From Microbacterium elymi (GTDB lineage Bacteria > Actinomycetota > Actinomycetes > Actinomycetales > Microbacteriaceae), in NCBI RefSeq assembly GCF_021582895.2, contig NZ_CP091139.2:434001-498000 (forward strand): a DNA stretch of 64,000 nucleotides. Direction: 5' to 3'. Positions 29,578-42,412 of this stretch are shown one piece after another; positions within the stretch are counted from its first letter, which is position 1, and each line of letters starts with the position of its first letter. The notes beneath the pieces are model-generated. The model was given only the letters and a program-made list of their open reading frames with translations, was not told the origin of the DNA and ran no database searches. The position numbers and the translations under genes were made by a program.

Positions 29578-30399
29578 TCACCCGTTCTTGACGGCGAGCG
29601 CGGCCTGGTAGAGCTCGCGCCGCGAGTGTCCGGTCAGCTCGGACACCTCGGCGGCGGCATCCTTCAGACGGGTGCCCGACCGCGTGAGCTCGAGCAGCTG
29701 GGTCACGGCGTCCGCGAAGGCGACCCGGCGCGGCGCGGCACCGCCCACCACGACGACCAGTTCGCCGCGCACCCCCTCGGCCGCCCAGGCCGCCAGCTCG
29801 CCCAGCGTGCCGCGGGCGATCTCCTCGTGCAGCTTGGTCAGTTCGCGGCACACCGCCGCCGGGCGGTCGGCGCCGAACGCCTCGGCCATCGCCTGCAGGG
29901 TCGCGGCCACCCGGGACGGCGCCTCGAAGAACACCATCGTGCGCTCCTGGCCGGCCAGGGCCGCGAGCGCCTGCGTACGCTCGCCGTCCTTGCGGGGCAG
30001 GAAGCCCTCGAATGTGAACCGGTCGGTGGGCAGCGCCGACACCGCCAGGGCGGTCACGACGGCGCTCGGCCCGGGGATCACGGTCACCGGCACGCCGGCG
30101 GCCGCCGCGGCCGCGACCAGCCCGTACCCGGGATCGCTGACCGTGGGCATGCCGGCATCGCTGAGCACGAGCACGTCCGCCTCGCGCGCCAGGTCGACGA
30201 CCTCGCCGGCGCGCTCCTTCTCGTTGTGGTCGTGCAGCGCGAGCAGCCGCGGACGGTTCGTCACGCCGAGCGCGGCCAGCAGCCGCTGGGTGGTGCGGGT
30301 GTCTTCGGCCGCGATCACCGTCGCGCGCTCCAGCGCCTCGATCAGGCGACGCGAGGCATCGCCCAGATTCCCGATGGGCGTGGCCGCGAGGATGATCAC
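29578..30399 (-). CDS. rsmI: 16S rRNA (cytidine-1402-2'-O)-methyltransferase
   Basis: 273 residues, intact. The tetrapyrrole-methylase fold is seen in ILAATPIGNLGDASRRLIEAL, AEDTRTTQRLL, LVLSDAGMPTVSDPGYGLV and VIPGPSAVVTALAVSALPTDRFTFEGFLPRK. It modifies C1402 in the decoding centre. Translation starts at GTG 30399, 6 nt after a TATGCT box. It is divergent from the mannosyltransferase gene with only 22 bp between start codons. Confidence 0.94.
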   Translation of the reverse strand: MIILAATPIGNLGDASRRLIEALERATVIAAEDTRTTQRLLAALGVTNRPRLLALHDHNEKERAGEVVDLAREADVLVLSDAGMPTVSDPGYGLVAAAAAAGVPVTVIPGPSAVVTALAVSALPTDRFTFEGFLPRKDGERTQALAALAGQERTMVFFEAPSRVAATLQAMAEAFGADRPAAVCRELTKLHEEIARGTLGELAAWAAEGVRGELVVVVGGAAPRRVAFADAVTQLLELTRSGTRLKDAAAEVSELTGHSRRELYQAALAVKNG

Positions 30400-30400
30400 C

Positions 30401-30420
30401 GCCCCAGCATAGGCTGGGGC
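30401..30420. promoter_or_regulatory. Palindromic divergent promoter of rsmI and pmt
   Basis: A perfect 8-bp inverted repeat (GCCCCAGC / GCTGGGGC) with a 4-nt centre. The plus -10 TAGGCT (30410-30415) is 6 nt before pmt GTG 30422. The minus -10 TATGCT (30406-30411) is 6 nt before rsmI GTG 30399. The two hexamers share bases 30410-30411. Confidence 0.6.
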
Positions 30421-30421
30421 G

Positions 30422-32001
30422 GTGACTGCGACGGTGGATGCGCTGCTGGCCGAGACCCGGCCGTCCCACTTCGATCGCTGGTGCGCCCGGGTGCGCCACA
30501 CGCCGGTGCTGCGCCGGCGCATCGACGTGCTCGCACCGGTCTTCGTGACGCTGCTGGCCGCGGTGCTGCGCCTGTGGAACCTGGGGCATCCGCACGCGCT
30601 GGTGTTCGACGAGACCTATTACGTGAAGGATGCCTGGAGCCAGTGGAACCTCGGCTACCCGGCGGATTGGCCCAGCGACGCCGACAAGGGATTCGTCGCC
30701 GGAGCGACGAACACGTTCCTTGACACCGGCAGCTTCGTGGTCCATCCGCCGCTGGGCAAGTGGTTCATCGGCCTGGGCATGTGGCTGTTCGGGCCGGACT
30801 CGTCGGTCGGCTGGCGGATCGCCGCGGCGCTGTTCGGCACCGCCACCGTCCTGCTCGTATACCTGCTGGCCCGGCGTCTGACCCGGTCGACGGTGTTCGC
30901 GACGGTCGCCGGGCTGCTGATGGCCATCGACGGCCTGGGCATCGTCCTCAGCCGCGTGTCGCTGCTGGACATCTTCCTCACGTTCTTCTCCGTGCTCGCG
31001 GTGCTGTTCCTGGTGTACGACCACGAGTGGCACCGCATCCGCCTCGCGCGGCGGCTCGGCGCCGACCCGGAGCGGTCGCCGTGGGGCCCCGTGCTGTGGG
31101 GACGGCCCTGGCTGCTGGCGGCCGGGGCCGCGGCCGGGGCCGCGACGGCGGTGAAGTGGTCCGGGCTGTACACGCTGGCCGCCATCGGGATCTACGTCGT
31201 GGTCAGCGACGCCCTCGCCCGGAGGCGCGTCGGGCTGCCGCTGTGGCCGTGGGGGGCGCTCGCACAGGGCGCGGCATCCTTCGTCCTGCTGGTTCCGATC
31301 GCCGTCATCGTCTACCTGGCCTCGTGGACCGGATGGCTGGTCACCGACGGCGGGTACGACCGGCACGCCGCCGACGCCGCGCCGGCGACCGGGCTGTTCG
31401 CGTGGGTGCCGCTCACACTGCAGAGCCTGTGGATCTACCACCAGGCGATCTATGCGTTCCACGTCGGCCTGACCACGCCGCACAGCTATGCCAGCCCCGC
31501 CTGGCAGTGGCCGCTGCCTGCGGCCGACCTCGATGTACTGGCATCAGGATCAGGTGGGGCAGAACGGATGCTCGTGGCCGAGCACCTGTGTGCAGTCGAT
31601 CTCGTCGATCCCGAACCCGATCATCTGGTGGGCGGGGATCGCCGCGTCGGTGTTCCTGATCATCGCCTTCATCCTGCGCCGGAACTGGCGACACGCGGTC
31701 GTGCTCACCGGGCTGGCCGGCGCCTACCTGCCCTGGTTGCTGTTCCCCGAGCGGACGATCTTCCAGTTCTACACGATCGCGATGCTGCCGTTCACGGTGC
31801 TGGCGCTGACGTTCGCGCTTGCGCGAGATCGCTGGTTTCCGCTCCACGGCGGTCCGGCGACGGCTCGCCGGGCAGCGGGTCGTGTGGGTCTTCCTCATCG
31901 TGGTCGTCGTCCTTTCCGCCCTCTGGTACCCGGTGTGGACGGCCACGAACGTGCCGTACGAGTTCTGGCTGCTGCACAACTGGATCCCGAGCTGGATCTG
32001 A
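30422..32001 (+). CDS. pmt: Dolichyl-phosphate-mannose--protein O-mannosyltransferase
   Basis: A GT39 membrane enzyme that adds mannose from polyprenyl-phosphate-mannose to secreted proteins. It has the catalytic motif ALVFDETYYVKDAWSQ near the first helix, HPPLGKWFIGLGMWLFG, SRVSLLDIFLTFF, AVKWSGLYTLAAIGIY and, near the end, FPERTIFQFYTIAMLPF, with about ten helices. Frame changes at 31516-31521 (GCCTGC) and 31818-31823 (GCTTGC) are each repaired by one base, giving about 525 aa. The first restores RPTSMYWHQDQVGQNGCSW. It sits beside rsmI-metG as in other actinobacteria. Confidence 0.92.
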
Positions 32002-32005
32002 GCGG

Positions 32006-32011
32006 TACCCT
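32006..32011 (+). promoter_or_regulatory. -10 hexamer of the TrkA_C gene
   Basis: TACCCT ends 7 nt before GTG 32019, just after the pmt stop. Confidence 0.4.
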
Positions 32012-32018
32012 CGACTCT

Positions 32019-32513
32019 GTGACTGTCCACATCGAGAAGGTCGATCTGCCCGGGATCGGCGTGCGCCATGACCTCGTCACCGAGAGCGGCCGCCGCCTGG
32101 CGGTGGTGCGGTACCGCGACGGCGAGCGCGAACTGGGCGTGTACGACGCCGACGACCCCGATCGCTGCCGCGAGTCGATGCGCATCACCGACGACGAGGC
32201 CGAGGCCCTGGCCGACCTGTTCAGCGCCTCGCTCGCGGTGAGCCGGCTGACCAAGCTGACCGAAGAGACCGACGGGCTCTACACCGAGAAGATCGCGCTG
32301 CCGGCCGGTTCGCCGTTCGTGGACAAGACCCTCGGCGACACGAAGACGCGCACCCGCACCCACGTCTCGGTGGTGGCGATCATCCGCGACCGGCGGATCA
32401 TCGCCTCGCCCACCCCGGACGAGACGCTGCGCGAAGGCGACGTGATTGTGACGGTCGGCACACGTGCCGGCCTGGATGCGGCCACCCGGCTCATCAGCGA
32501 CGGACCCGAGTGA
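32019..32513 (+). CDS. TrkA_C (RCK_C) regulatory subunit of a K+/H+ antiporter, KhtT-like
   Basis: 164 residues, intact. The N-terminal part (VDLPGIGVRHDLVTESGRR) matches the KhtT/YhaT N-domain. The C-terminal RCK_C domain contains IALPAGSPFVDKTLGD and TPDETLREGDVIVTVG. It is cytosolic and should gate the membrane antiporter encoded 16 bp downstream, in response to nucleotides or pH as in Bacillus KhtT. It starts at GTG 32019. Confidence 0.85.
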   Translation: MTVHIEKVDLPGIGVRHDLVTESGRRLAVVRYRDGERELGVYDADDPDRCRESMRITDDEAEALADLFSASLAVSRLTKLTEETDGLYTEKIALPAGSPFVDKTLGDTKTRTRTHVSVVAIIRDRRIIASPTPDETLREGDVIVTVGTRAGLDAATRLISDGPE

Positions 32514-32529
32514 TCCCCGGGCGCCGCGG

Positions 32530-33688
32530 ATGAGCGAACCCACCATCGTCCTCATCGAGGTCGGCGCCCTCCTGTTCGCGATGAGCCTCCTGGGCAGGCT
32601 CGCGGCGCGTCTCGGGTTCTCTCCCATCCCGCTCTATCTGATCGCCGGCCTGGCCTTCGGCACCGGCGGCATCCTGCCGATGGATGCCAGCGCCGGGTTC
32701 TTCGAGATCGGCTCCGAGATCGGCGTGATCCTGCTGCTGGCCCTGCTCGGGCTGGAGTACTCCGCCGAGGAGCTGCCGACGGGCCTGCGGCGATCGAAGG
32801 CCGCCGGCGTGCTGGACGCCGTGCTCAACGCGCTGCCGGGCGCCGCATTCGCACTGATCCTGGGATGGGGGCCGGCAGCGGCGGTGGCCGTCGCCGGTAT
32901 CACCTGGGTGACCTCCTCCGGCGTGGCCGCGAAGCTGCTGCGCGACCTCGGCCGGATCAGCAACCGCGAGACGCCGGTCATCCTCTCGATCCTGGTGATC
33001 GAAGACCTCGCGATGGCGTTCTACCTGCCCACCGTCTCGGCGCTGGTGATCGGGGTGAGCCTGGCCCAGGGCGCGGTCCGCGTGGCGATCGCGGTAGCGG
33101 TGGTGCTGGTCATCCTGTTCATCGCCCTGAAGTTCGGCCGCTTCGTGTCCCGGCTGTTCACCCCCGACCTCGCCGAGCCCCTCGTGCTCGGCGTGCTCGG
33201 GCTGACCATGCTCGTGGCGGGACTGGCCGAAGAGGTGAACGTGTCGGCGGCGGTGGGCGCGTTCCTGGTCGGCATCGCGCTGTCCGGCCGGGTCGCCGAA
33301 TCGGCCCGCGAGGTGCTGACGCCGCTGCGCGACCTGTTCGCCGCCGTGTTCTTCGTGTTCTTCGGCCTGGCCACCGATGCGTCGCAGCTGCCGCAGATGA
33401 TCGTGCCCGGCCTGATCCTGGCCGCGGTGACGATGACCACCAAGATCATCACCGGCTACGTCGCCGCCCGCCGCGCCGGGATCGGCGTGCCCGGCCGCTG
33501 GCGTGCCGGCATCGGGCTGATACCGCGCGGGGAGTTCTCCATCGTCATCGCCGGGATCGCCGGCGGGACCGCTCCGATGCTGGCGCCGCTGGCGGCGGTC
33601 TACGTGTTCGTCACGGTGATCGGGGCGACCCTGCTCAGCCGGCTCAGCGACACCGCCTGGTTCCGCCGGGTCACGGTGCGCAAGCCCG

Positions 33689-33702
<14 letters not shown>
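32530..33702 (+). CDS. Monovalent cation:proton antiporter-2 (CPA2), KhtU/KefB-like
   Basis: 390 residues with about 12 helices, intact. Typical CPA2 features are [29 protein letters not shown], the ion-site helix with [34 protein letters not shown] and a C-terminal [20 protein letters not shown]. There is no C-terminal NAD-binding domain, so regulation must come from the separate TrkA_C protein upstream, the KhtTU arrangement. The likely role is K+ efflux or pH homeostasis. Its 3' end overlaps the convergent DUF255 gene by 14 bp. Confidence 0.9.
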
Positions 33703-36381
<2,679 letters not shown>

Positions 36382-36450
36382 GGAGCCGCGCGCGTCCCCG
36401 GACCGTCTGTCGCCCGCGCCGCGACGGCCGAGCATGAGCGGGCGGCGCGA

Positions 36451-36456
36451 TACGAT
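36451..36456 (+). promoter_or_regulatory. -10 hexamer of hrpA
   Basis: TACGAT lies 8 nt before GTG 36465; no Shine-Dalgarno sequence is visible, so a leaderless start is likely. Confidence 0.45.
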
Positions 36457-36464
36457 CGAGGGCT

Positions 36465-39400
36465 GTGTCCGCACCAGAACCCGTCCTCGTCTACCCGCCG
36501 GAGCTGCCCGTCAGCGCCGCGCGGGGCGAGATCGCGCGCGCCATCGCCGACCATCAGGTCGTGATCGTGGCGGGCGCGACCGGGTCCGGCAAGACCACGC
36601 AGCTGCCCAAGATCTGCCTCGAGCTGGGCCGCACGCGCATCGCGCACACGCAGCCGCGACGAATCGCCGCCCGCAGCATCGCGGAACGCGTCGCCGAAGA
36701 GCTCCAGGTGCCGCTGGGCACGACCGTCGGATACAAGGTCCGGTTCACCGACAAGGTCTCGGACGACACCCGGATCGCGCTGATGACCGACGGCATCCTG
36801 CTGAACGAGATCCACCGCGACCGGTCGCTGCGCCGCTACGACACGATCATCGTCGACGAGGCGCACGAGCGCTCGCTGAACGTCGACTTCCTTCTCGGAT
36901 ATCTGCACCGCATCCTGCCGCGGCGGCCCGATCTGAAGGTCATCATCACCTCGGCGACCATCGACCCGGCCAGCTTCGCGCAGCACTTCGCCGACGCCTC
37001 CGGCACTCCGGCGCCGATCATCGAGGTGTCCGGCCGCACCTACCCGGTCGACATCCGCTACCGCCCCGGACTCGACACCGCCGACGACATCGAACCGCTG
37101 ACGGCGGCCCTGCGAGAACTCGACCGCGAGTCGACCGGCGACGTTCTGGTGTTCCTGCCCGGCGAGGCCGAGATCCGCGACGCGATGGATGCCGTTCGCG
37201 GCATGTATGCGAAGGATGCCGCCCCCACCGAGGTCCTCCCCCTGTACGGGCGGCTCTCCGCGGCGGATCAGCACCGCGTGTTCGAGCGGTCCCGCGTGCC
37301 CGGGCTGCGTCGCCGGGTGATCCTGGCGACGAACGTCGCCGAGACGAGTCTGACCGTTCCCGGCATCCGGTACGTGGTGGATGTCGGCACCGCCCGGATG
37401 GCCCGGTACAGGCAACCGAGCAAGATCCAGCGCCTGCCCATCGAGCCGATCTCGCAGGCCTCGGCGCAGCAGCGGGCCGGTCGCGCCGGACGGACCTCGC
37501 CGGGCGTCGCGATCCGGCTCTACTCGGAAGAGGACTTCGCGTCCCGCCCGGAGTTCACCGAACCCGAGGTGCTGCGCACCAGCCTGGCCTCGGTCGTGCT
37601 GCAGATGCTCTCGCTGGGCTTCGGCGAGATCACCGAGTTCCCGTTCCTCACGCCGCCCGACTCGCGCGGCGTGAAGGCGGCATTCGACCTGCTCGTCGAA
37701 CTGGGGGCGGTCACCGGCCGGTCCCCCGCGCTGACCGACATCGGCCGCGAGCTGGCGCGCCTGCCCATCGACCCGCGGTTCGCCCGCATGCTCGTCGAGG
37801 CGCGCGCACAGGGCGTGCTGCCGGAGGTGCAGGCGATCGTGGCGGGACTGTCGATCCCCGACGTGCGCGAGCGCCCGGAGGAGCAGCGCGAGCAGGCCGA
37901 CCGCCTGCATGCGCGGTTCACGGACCCGGCCAGCGACTTCCTCAGCATGCTGAACCTCTGGAACCACCTGCAGGAGCTCCAGCACGACCTCGGCTCCAGT
38001 GCGTTCCGTCGGACATGCCGTGCGGAGCATCTGAACTACGTGCGGGTGCGCGAATGGTTCGACGTGCATCGCCAGCTGCGTTCGCTGCTGAAGGCGCCCG
38101 CGTCCCGCACCGGCGCGGCCGATCCGGACGCCGTCCACAAGGCGATCCTGTCCGGCCTGCTCTCGCAGCTGGGCATCCTCGACGAGCGGAGCGCCCGCGC
38201 CGAGCCCACGCGCCCGGGTGGCGGCAAGCCGCGCAAGCCGCGCCCCGAGTACCTGGGCGCGCGCGGCGCCCGATTCGCGATCTTCCCCGGATCCGGCGTG
38301 CGAGCAAGGCACCGGCGGCGGTGATGGCCGCCGAGCTGGTCGAGACGAGCCGGCTGTTCGCGCGGACGGTGGCGGCGATCGATCCCGCCTGGGCCGAGCC
38401 GCTGGCCGGCGATCTGGCCAAGCGCCAGCTCAGCGAGCCGCACTGGTCGAAGGATGCCGGCGCCGCCGTGGCCGCCGAGCGGGTGACGCTGTTCGGCGTC
38501 CCCATCGTCCCGAACCGCCGGGTCCAGCTCGCCCGCATCGATCGGCCGCTGGCCCGCGAGCTGTTCCTGCGGCATGCCCTGGTCGACGGCGAATGGGACC
38601 CGTCCGTGCTCGAGAAGGGCCTGACCGCTTTCACGCGCCGCAACCACGAACTGCGCCGGCGGCTCGAGAAGGTCGAAGAGCGCGAGCGGCGCCGCGACAT
38701 CCTCGCCGGCGACGAGGCGGTGTTCGCCTTCTACGACGCGCGCATCCCCCGTGATGTGTACGACGTCCGCTCGTTCACCGCCTGGTGGAAGGACGCGCTG
38801 CCGCGCACGCCTCACCTGCTCGACCTGAGCGAGGCCGACCTGCGCGGCGACGTGGCACGATCCGACGAGCGCGACTTCCCCACCCGCTGGCGGCAGGGCG
38901 ATCAGGTCCTCTCCCTCGCCTACCGGTTCGAGCCCCGCGCCCCGGACGACGGCGTGACCGCCGTGATCCCGCTCGCCCTGCTGGCCCAGCTCGAGCCGGA
39001 CGGGTTCGACTGGCAGGTGCCGGGCATGCGCGACGAGTTGATCGCCGCCCTGATCCGCGCGCTGCCGAAGACGATCCGGCGGCACGTCGTGCCCGCCGCC
39101 GACTGGGCTTGCGCGGTTCGCCGAGGAGCTCGCCGGGGCCGGCCCGGAATCCCACGACGGGATGCCGGCGACCGGCCTGCGCGAAGCCCTGGCCGACCGC
39201 ATCCGACGCGTGGCCAACCAGCCCGTCGGCGCGGCCGACTTCGCGCCGGAGCGCGTGCCGGACCACCTGCAGATCTCGTTCCGCGCCGTGGACGCGCGCG
39301 GACGGGTCGTGGGGTCCGATCACGATCTGGCGGCCCTGCAGGGACGGCTGTCCGATCGCGCGCGCCAGGCCGTGACCCGGTCGTTGAGCGAGCAGCGCCG

Positions 39401-40303
39401 CCCCGCCCCGCTCCGTCCGCCCGAAGGCACGGGGTTCACCGAGCGCAGCGGCATCACGACGTGGGACGTGGAGGCACTCCCCGACGTCGTGGACACCAGA
39501 GTGCCCGGCGGCGTCGTGCGCGGCTACCCGGCCCTCGTCGACGCGGGCGACAGCGTGTCGCTGCGGATCGAGGCCACCGCCGAGGCCGCGGCGGCCGCCA
39601 CCCGCGTGGGGGTGCGTCGCCTTGTGCTCCTGTCGACGCCGAGCCCGGCCGACTACGTGCTCGAGCATCTCACCGCCGCGGAGAAGCTCGCGCTCGCCGC
39701 CTCGCCGTATCCCTCGGCGCGCGCGGCGATCGAGGACTGCCGCCTCGCGGTCGCGGATGCCGTGATCCAGCGTTCGGCGCCGGGCCCGATCCGCACCGGC
39801 ACCGCCTTCGCCACCGCGCGGGACGCGTTCTCGGCCGCCGTCGTGGACGAGCTGTTCCAGGCCGTTTCGCTGCTGGCCCGCATCCTGACGGCCGCGCGCG
39901 AGGTCGAACGGGCGGTGAAGGCCACCAATGCCCTGACGCTGCTGGCGGCGCTGAACGATGTGAAGGGACAGCTCGCCGGACTCGTCTACCCCGGTTTCGT
40001 GTCCCGCACGGGCCTGGCCCGCCTCGCCCATCTGCCCCGCTACCTGCAGGGGCGCTGCAGCGGCTGAAGGCCCTGCCGGAGAACCCCGGCCGCGACCGGC
40101 AGCGGCTCACCGAGTACGAACGCGCGGCGGCGCTGTACGCCGAGGCCGGCGGCGGCATCCCGCCCGCCCCGGATGCCTCGGACGCCCTGGTGCACACGCG
40201 GTGGCTGCTGGAGGAATACCGGGTGAGCCTGTTCGCGCAGACCCTCGGCACCGCCGAGTCGGTCTCGCCGCAGCGGATCCACCGGGCGCTGACGGGGTCT
40301 TGA
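36465..40303 (+). CDS. hrpA: ATP-dependent RNA helicase HrpA (DEAH box)
   Basis: A long DEAH helicase of about 1279 aa. Motif I is VAGATGSGKTTQLPK, motif II IIVDEAHERSLN, motif III TSATID and motif VI QQRAGRAGRTSPG. They are followed by the HA2/OB region and the large HrpA-specific C-terminal DUF3418 domain ending VSPQRIHRALTGS. HrpA rescues stalled or collided ribosomes in E. coli. Three frame changes are seen. About 38300 needs one base added. 39107-39112 (GCTTGC) needs one removed, giving AADWAARFAEELAG. The G run at 40050-40053 needs one G added, giving YLQGALQRLKAL. Confidence 0.93.
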
Positions 40304-40333
40304 CGCCGGCACCCCACCGGGTGAAAAGTTCAT

Positions 40334-40360
40334 CCCGGGCCGTGCACAACGCGGTCCGGG
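40334..40360 (+). terminator. GC-rich hairpin after hrpA
   Basis: CCCGGGCCG at 40334-40342 can pair with CGGTCCGGG at 40352-40360 (9 pairs with one G-U) around a 9-nt loop. No T tract follows, so it may be a weak terminator or a leader structure of the DUF3311 operon. Confidence 0.35.
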
Positions 40361-40387
40361 AGAAGACTGAATCCGGAAGGAACGACG

Positions 40388-40696
40388 ATGACGTCCCCAG
40401 ACACCCCCACCCGCGGCCCGGCTCGCCCCGGACCATACGTCATTGCCGGCATCCTGATCGCGCTGGCGATCATCATGCCGCTGCTCGTCCCGATGTACGC
40501 CCGGTGGGACCCCACCCTCGGGGCCATCCCGTTCTTCTACTGGTATCAGCTGCTCTGGGTCTTCCTCGCCTCGGGTCTGCTGGCCATCGCCTACGTGATC
40601 ATGCGCAAGGAGGACCGCCGCCGCCGCGCCGAGGTCCGCCGGCCGGCGTCCGGCCAGCCCGGTCATCCGCAGGCCCGCAGCGGTGAGGACGCCTGA
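40388..40696 (+). CDS. DUF3311 small membrane protein
   Basis: 102 residues with two hydrophobic helices (YVIAGILIALAIIMPLLVPMY and FFYWYQLLWVFLASGLLAIAYV) and a basic tail. DUF3311 genes are regularly found just before sodium:solute symporters of the MctP type, and here the stop overlaps the symporter start (TGATG). It is presumably a small partner subunit. GAAGGA gives a good Shine-Dalgarno sequence before the ATG. Confidence 0.85.
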   Translation: MTSPDTPTRGPARPGPYVIAGILIALAIIMPLLVPMYARWDPTLGAIPFFYWYQLLWVFLASGLLAIAYVIMRKEDRRRRAEVRRPASGQPGHPQARSGEDA

Positions 40697-42400
40697 TGCC
40701 CTCCCTCATCGAAGCCGCCGCCGCCGCTCCCCAGCGCGAGATCCAGTGGGTCCCGCTGGTGATCGTGGTGGTCCTGTTCATCGCCGTCGCCATCGTCGGC
40801 TTCCTCGCCTCGCGCTGGCGCACCGCCCCCGCCGACCGCGGCCTGAAATCGCTCGACGAGTGGGGGCTGGGCGGTCGCGGGTTCGGCACCTGGGTGACCT
40901 GGTTCCTGCTCGGCGGCGACCTGTACACCGCGTACACGTTCGTCGCCGTGCCCGCCGCCATGTGGGCATCGGGCGCGGTCAGCGGGTTCTTCGCGGTGCC
41001 GTACACGATCGTGCTGTACCCCATCGTGTTCCTGCTGATGTCGCGGCTGTGGTCGGTCTCGCACCGGCACGGCTACGTCACCCCGGCGGATTTCATCGGC
41101 GGACGCTACGGCAGCCGCACCCTGTCGCTGGCGATCGCCGTGACCGGCATCATCGCGACCATGCCGTACATCGCGCTCGCAAGCTGGTCGGCATCAAGGC
41201 GGTGCTGACCGTGCTGGGGCTCGGGTCGAACACCAACTGGTTCATGGCCGACCTGCCGCTGATCATCGCGTTCGTCGTGCTGGCCGCCTACACGTACACC
41301 GCAGGCCTGCGCGCTCCGGCGCTGATCGCCGTGGTCAAGGACATCCTGATCTACGCGGCCATCATCGTGGCGATCATCTACCTGCCGGGCAAGGTGGGCG
41401 GATGGGAGGGCATCTTCCAGGCCGCGGACGACAAGCTGAGCCTGACCAACCCCGCCACCGGCAACCCGTTCGGCGCGGTGATCCCCGGCGCCGGGTCGTT
41501 CAACGCGTACTGGACGCTGGCCCTCGGATCGGCCATGGCGCTGTTCATGTACCCGCACTCGATCACCGGAGTGCTGGCCACGAAGAGCCGCAACACGATC
41601 CGCCGCAACGCGATGATCCTGCCGCTGTACTCGCTGATGCTCGGCGGGCTCGCGCTGCTGGGGTATGTGGCGATCAAGGCGGGCACCCAGCCGATCGACG
41701 TCGACGGCTCGGTGAACGCGCAGCTGGTCGTGCCGCAGCTGTTCAGCGATCTGTTCCCCAAGTGGTTCGCCGGGATCGCCCTGGCGGCGATCGCGATCGG
41801 GGCGCTCGTGCCGGCGGCGATCATGTCGATCGCGGCATCCAACCTGTTCACCCGCAACGTCTACCGGGACTTCTTCAAGAAGGACGCCACGCCGCAAGCA
41901 GGAGGCCAAGGTCTCCAAGTTCGTGTCGCTGATCGTGAAGCTGGGCGCGCTGGCGTTCGTGCTGGGGATGGACGCCTCGTCGGCGATCAACCTGCAGCTT
42001 GCTCGGCGGCATCTGGATCCTGCAGACGTTCCCGGCGATCGTGGCCGGCCTGTACACCCGATGGTTCAACCGGTGGGCGCTGTTCGCCGGCTGGGCCGCC
42101 GGCATCCTGTATGGCACGATCACGGCGTACAACGTCGTCAACCCCGCCACGCACCGGAACTTCGGCGGCTCGATCGCGAACTTCCCGTTCACCGACATCC
42201 CGGTCTACATCGGGGTGTCCGCGTTCGCGCTGAACGCGGTCGTCGCGGTCGTGCTCACCCTCATCCTTCGGGCCTTCAAGGTGAAGGACACGGCCGACTC
42301 GACTCGCCGCAGCGACTACGGCGCCGACGAGGACGACCCGAAGGTCGCCGAGATCGAGCGCCAGGCGGCGCTGGAGCAGGGCAACCCGCTGGCCCCGTGA
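40696..42400 (+). CDS. Sodium:solute symporter, MctP-like (monocarboxylate type)
   Basis: About 567 aa with 13 predicted helices. SSS features include LDEWGLGGRGFGTWVTWFLLGGDLYTAYTF, YVTPADFIGGRYG, SAMALFMYPHSITGVLATKS and IMSIAASNLFTRNVYRDFF. Adjacent DUF3311 favours the MctP group, which takes up pyruvate, lactate or similar acids. The frame changes three times. 41175-41184 holds two extra bases in GCTGCAGC, restoring MPYIALQLVGIKAVL. 41894-41899 is GCAAGC. 41997-42002 is GCTTGC, restoring INLQLLGGIWILQT. Confidence 0.9.
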
Positions 42401-42406
42401 CATCCT
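42401..42406 (+). promoter_or_regulatory. Possible -10 of the quinone oxidoreductase gene
   Basis: CATCCT ends 6 nt before ATG 42413, directly after the symporter stop. Confidence 0.35.
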
Positions 42407-42412
42407 GATCAC

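Noticed and set aside
30401..30420. GC-rich palindrome considered as a transcription terminator
   Set aside because: It lies between two divergent start codons and has no T tract; the embedded -10 boxes fit a promoter better.
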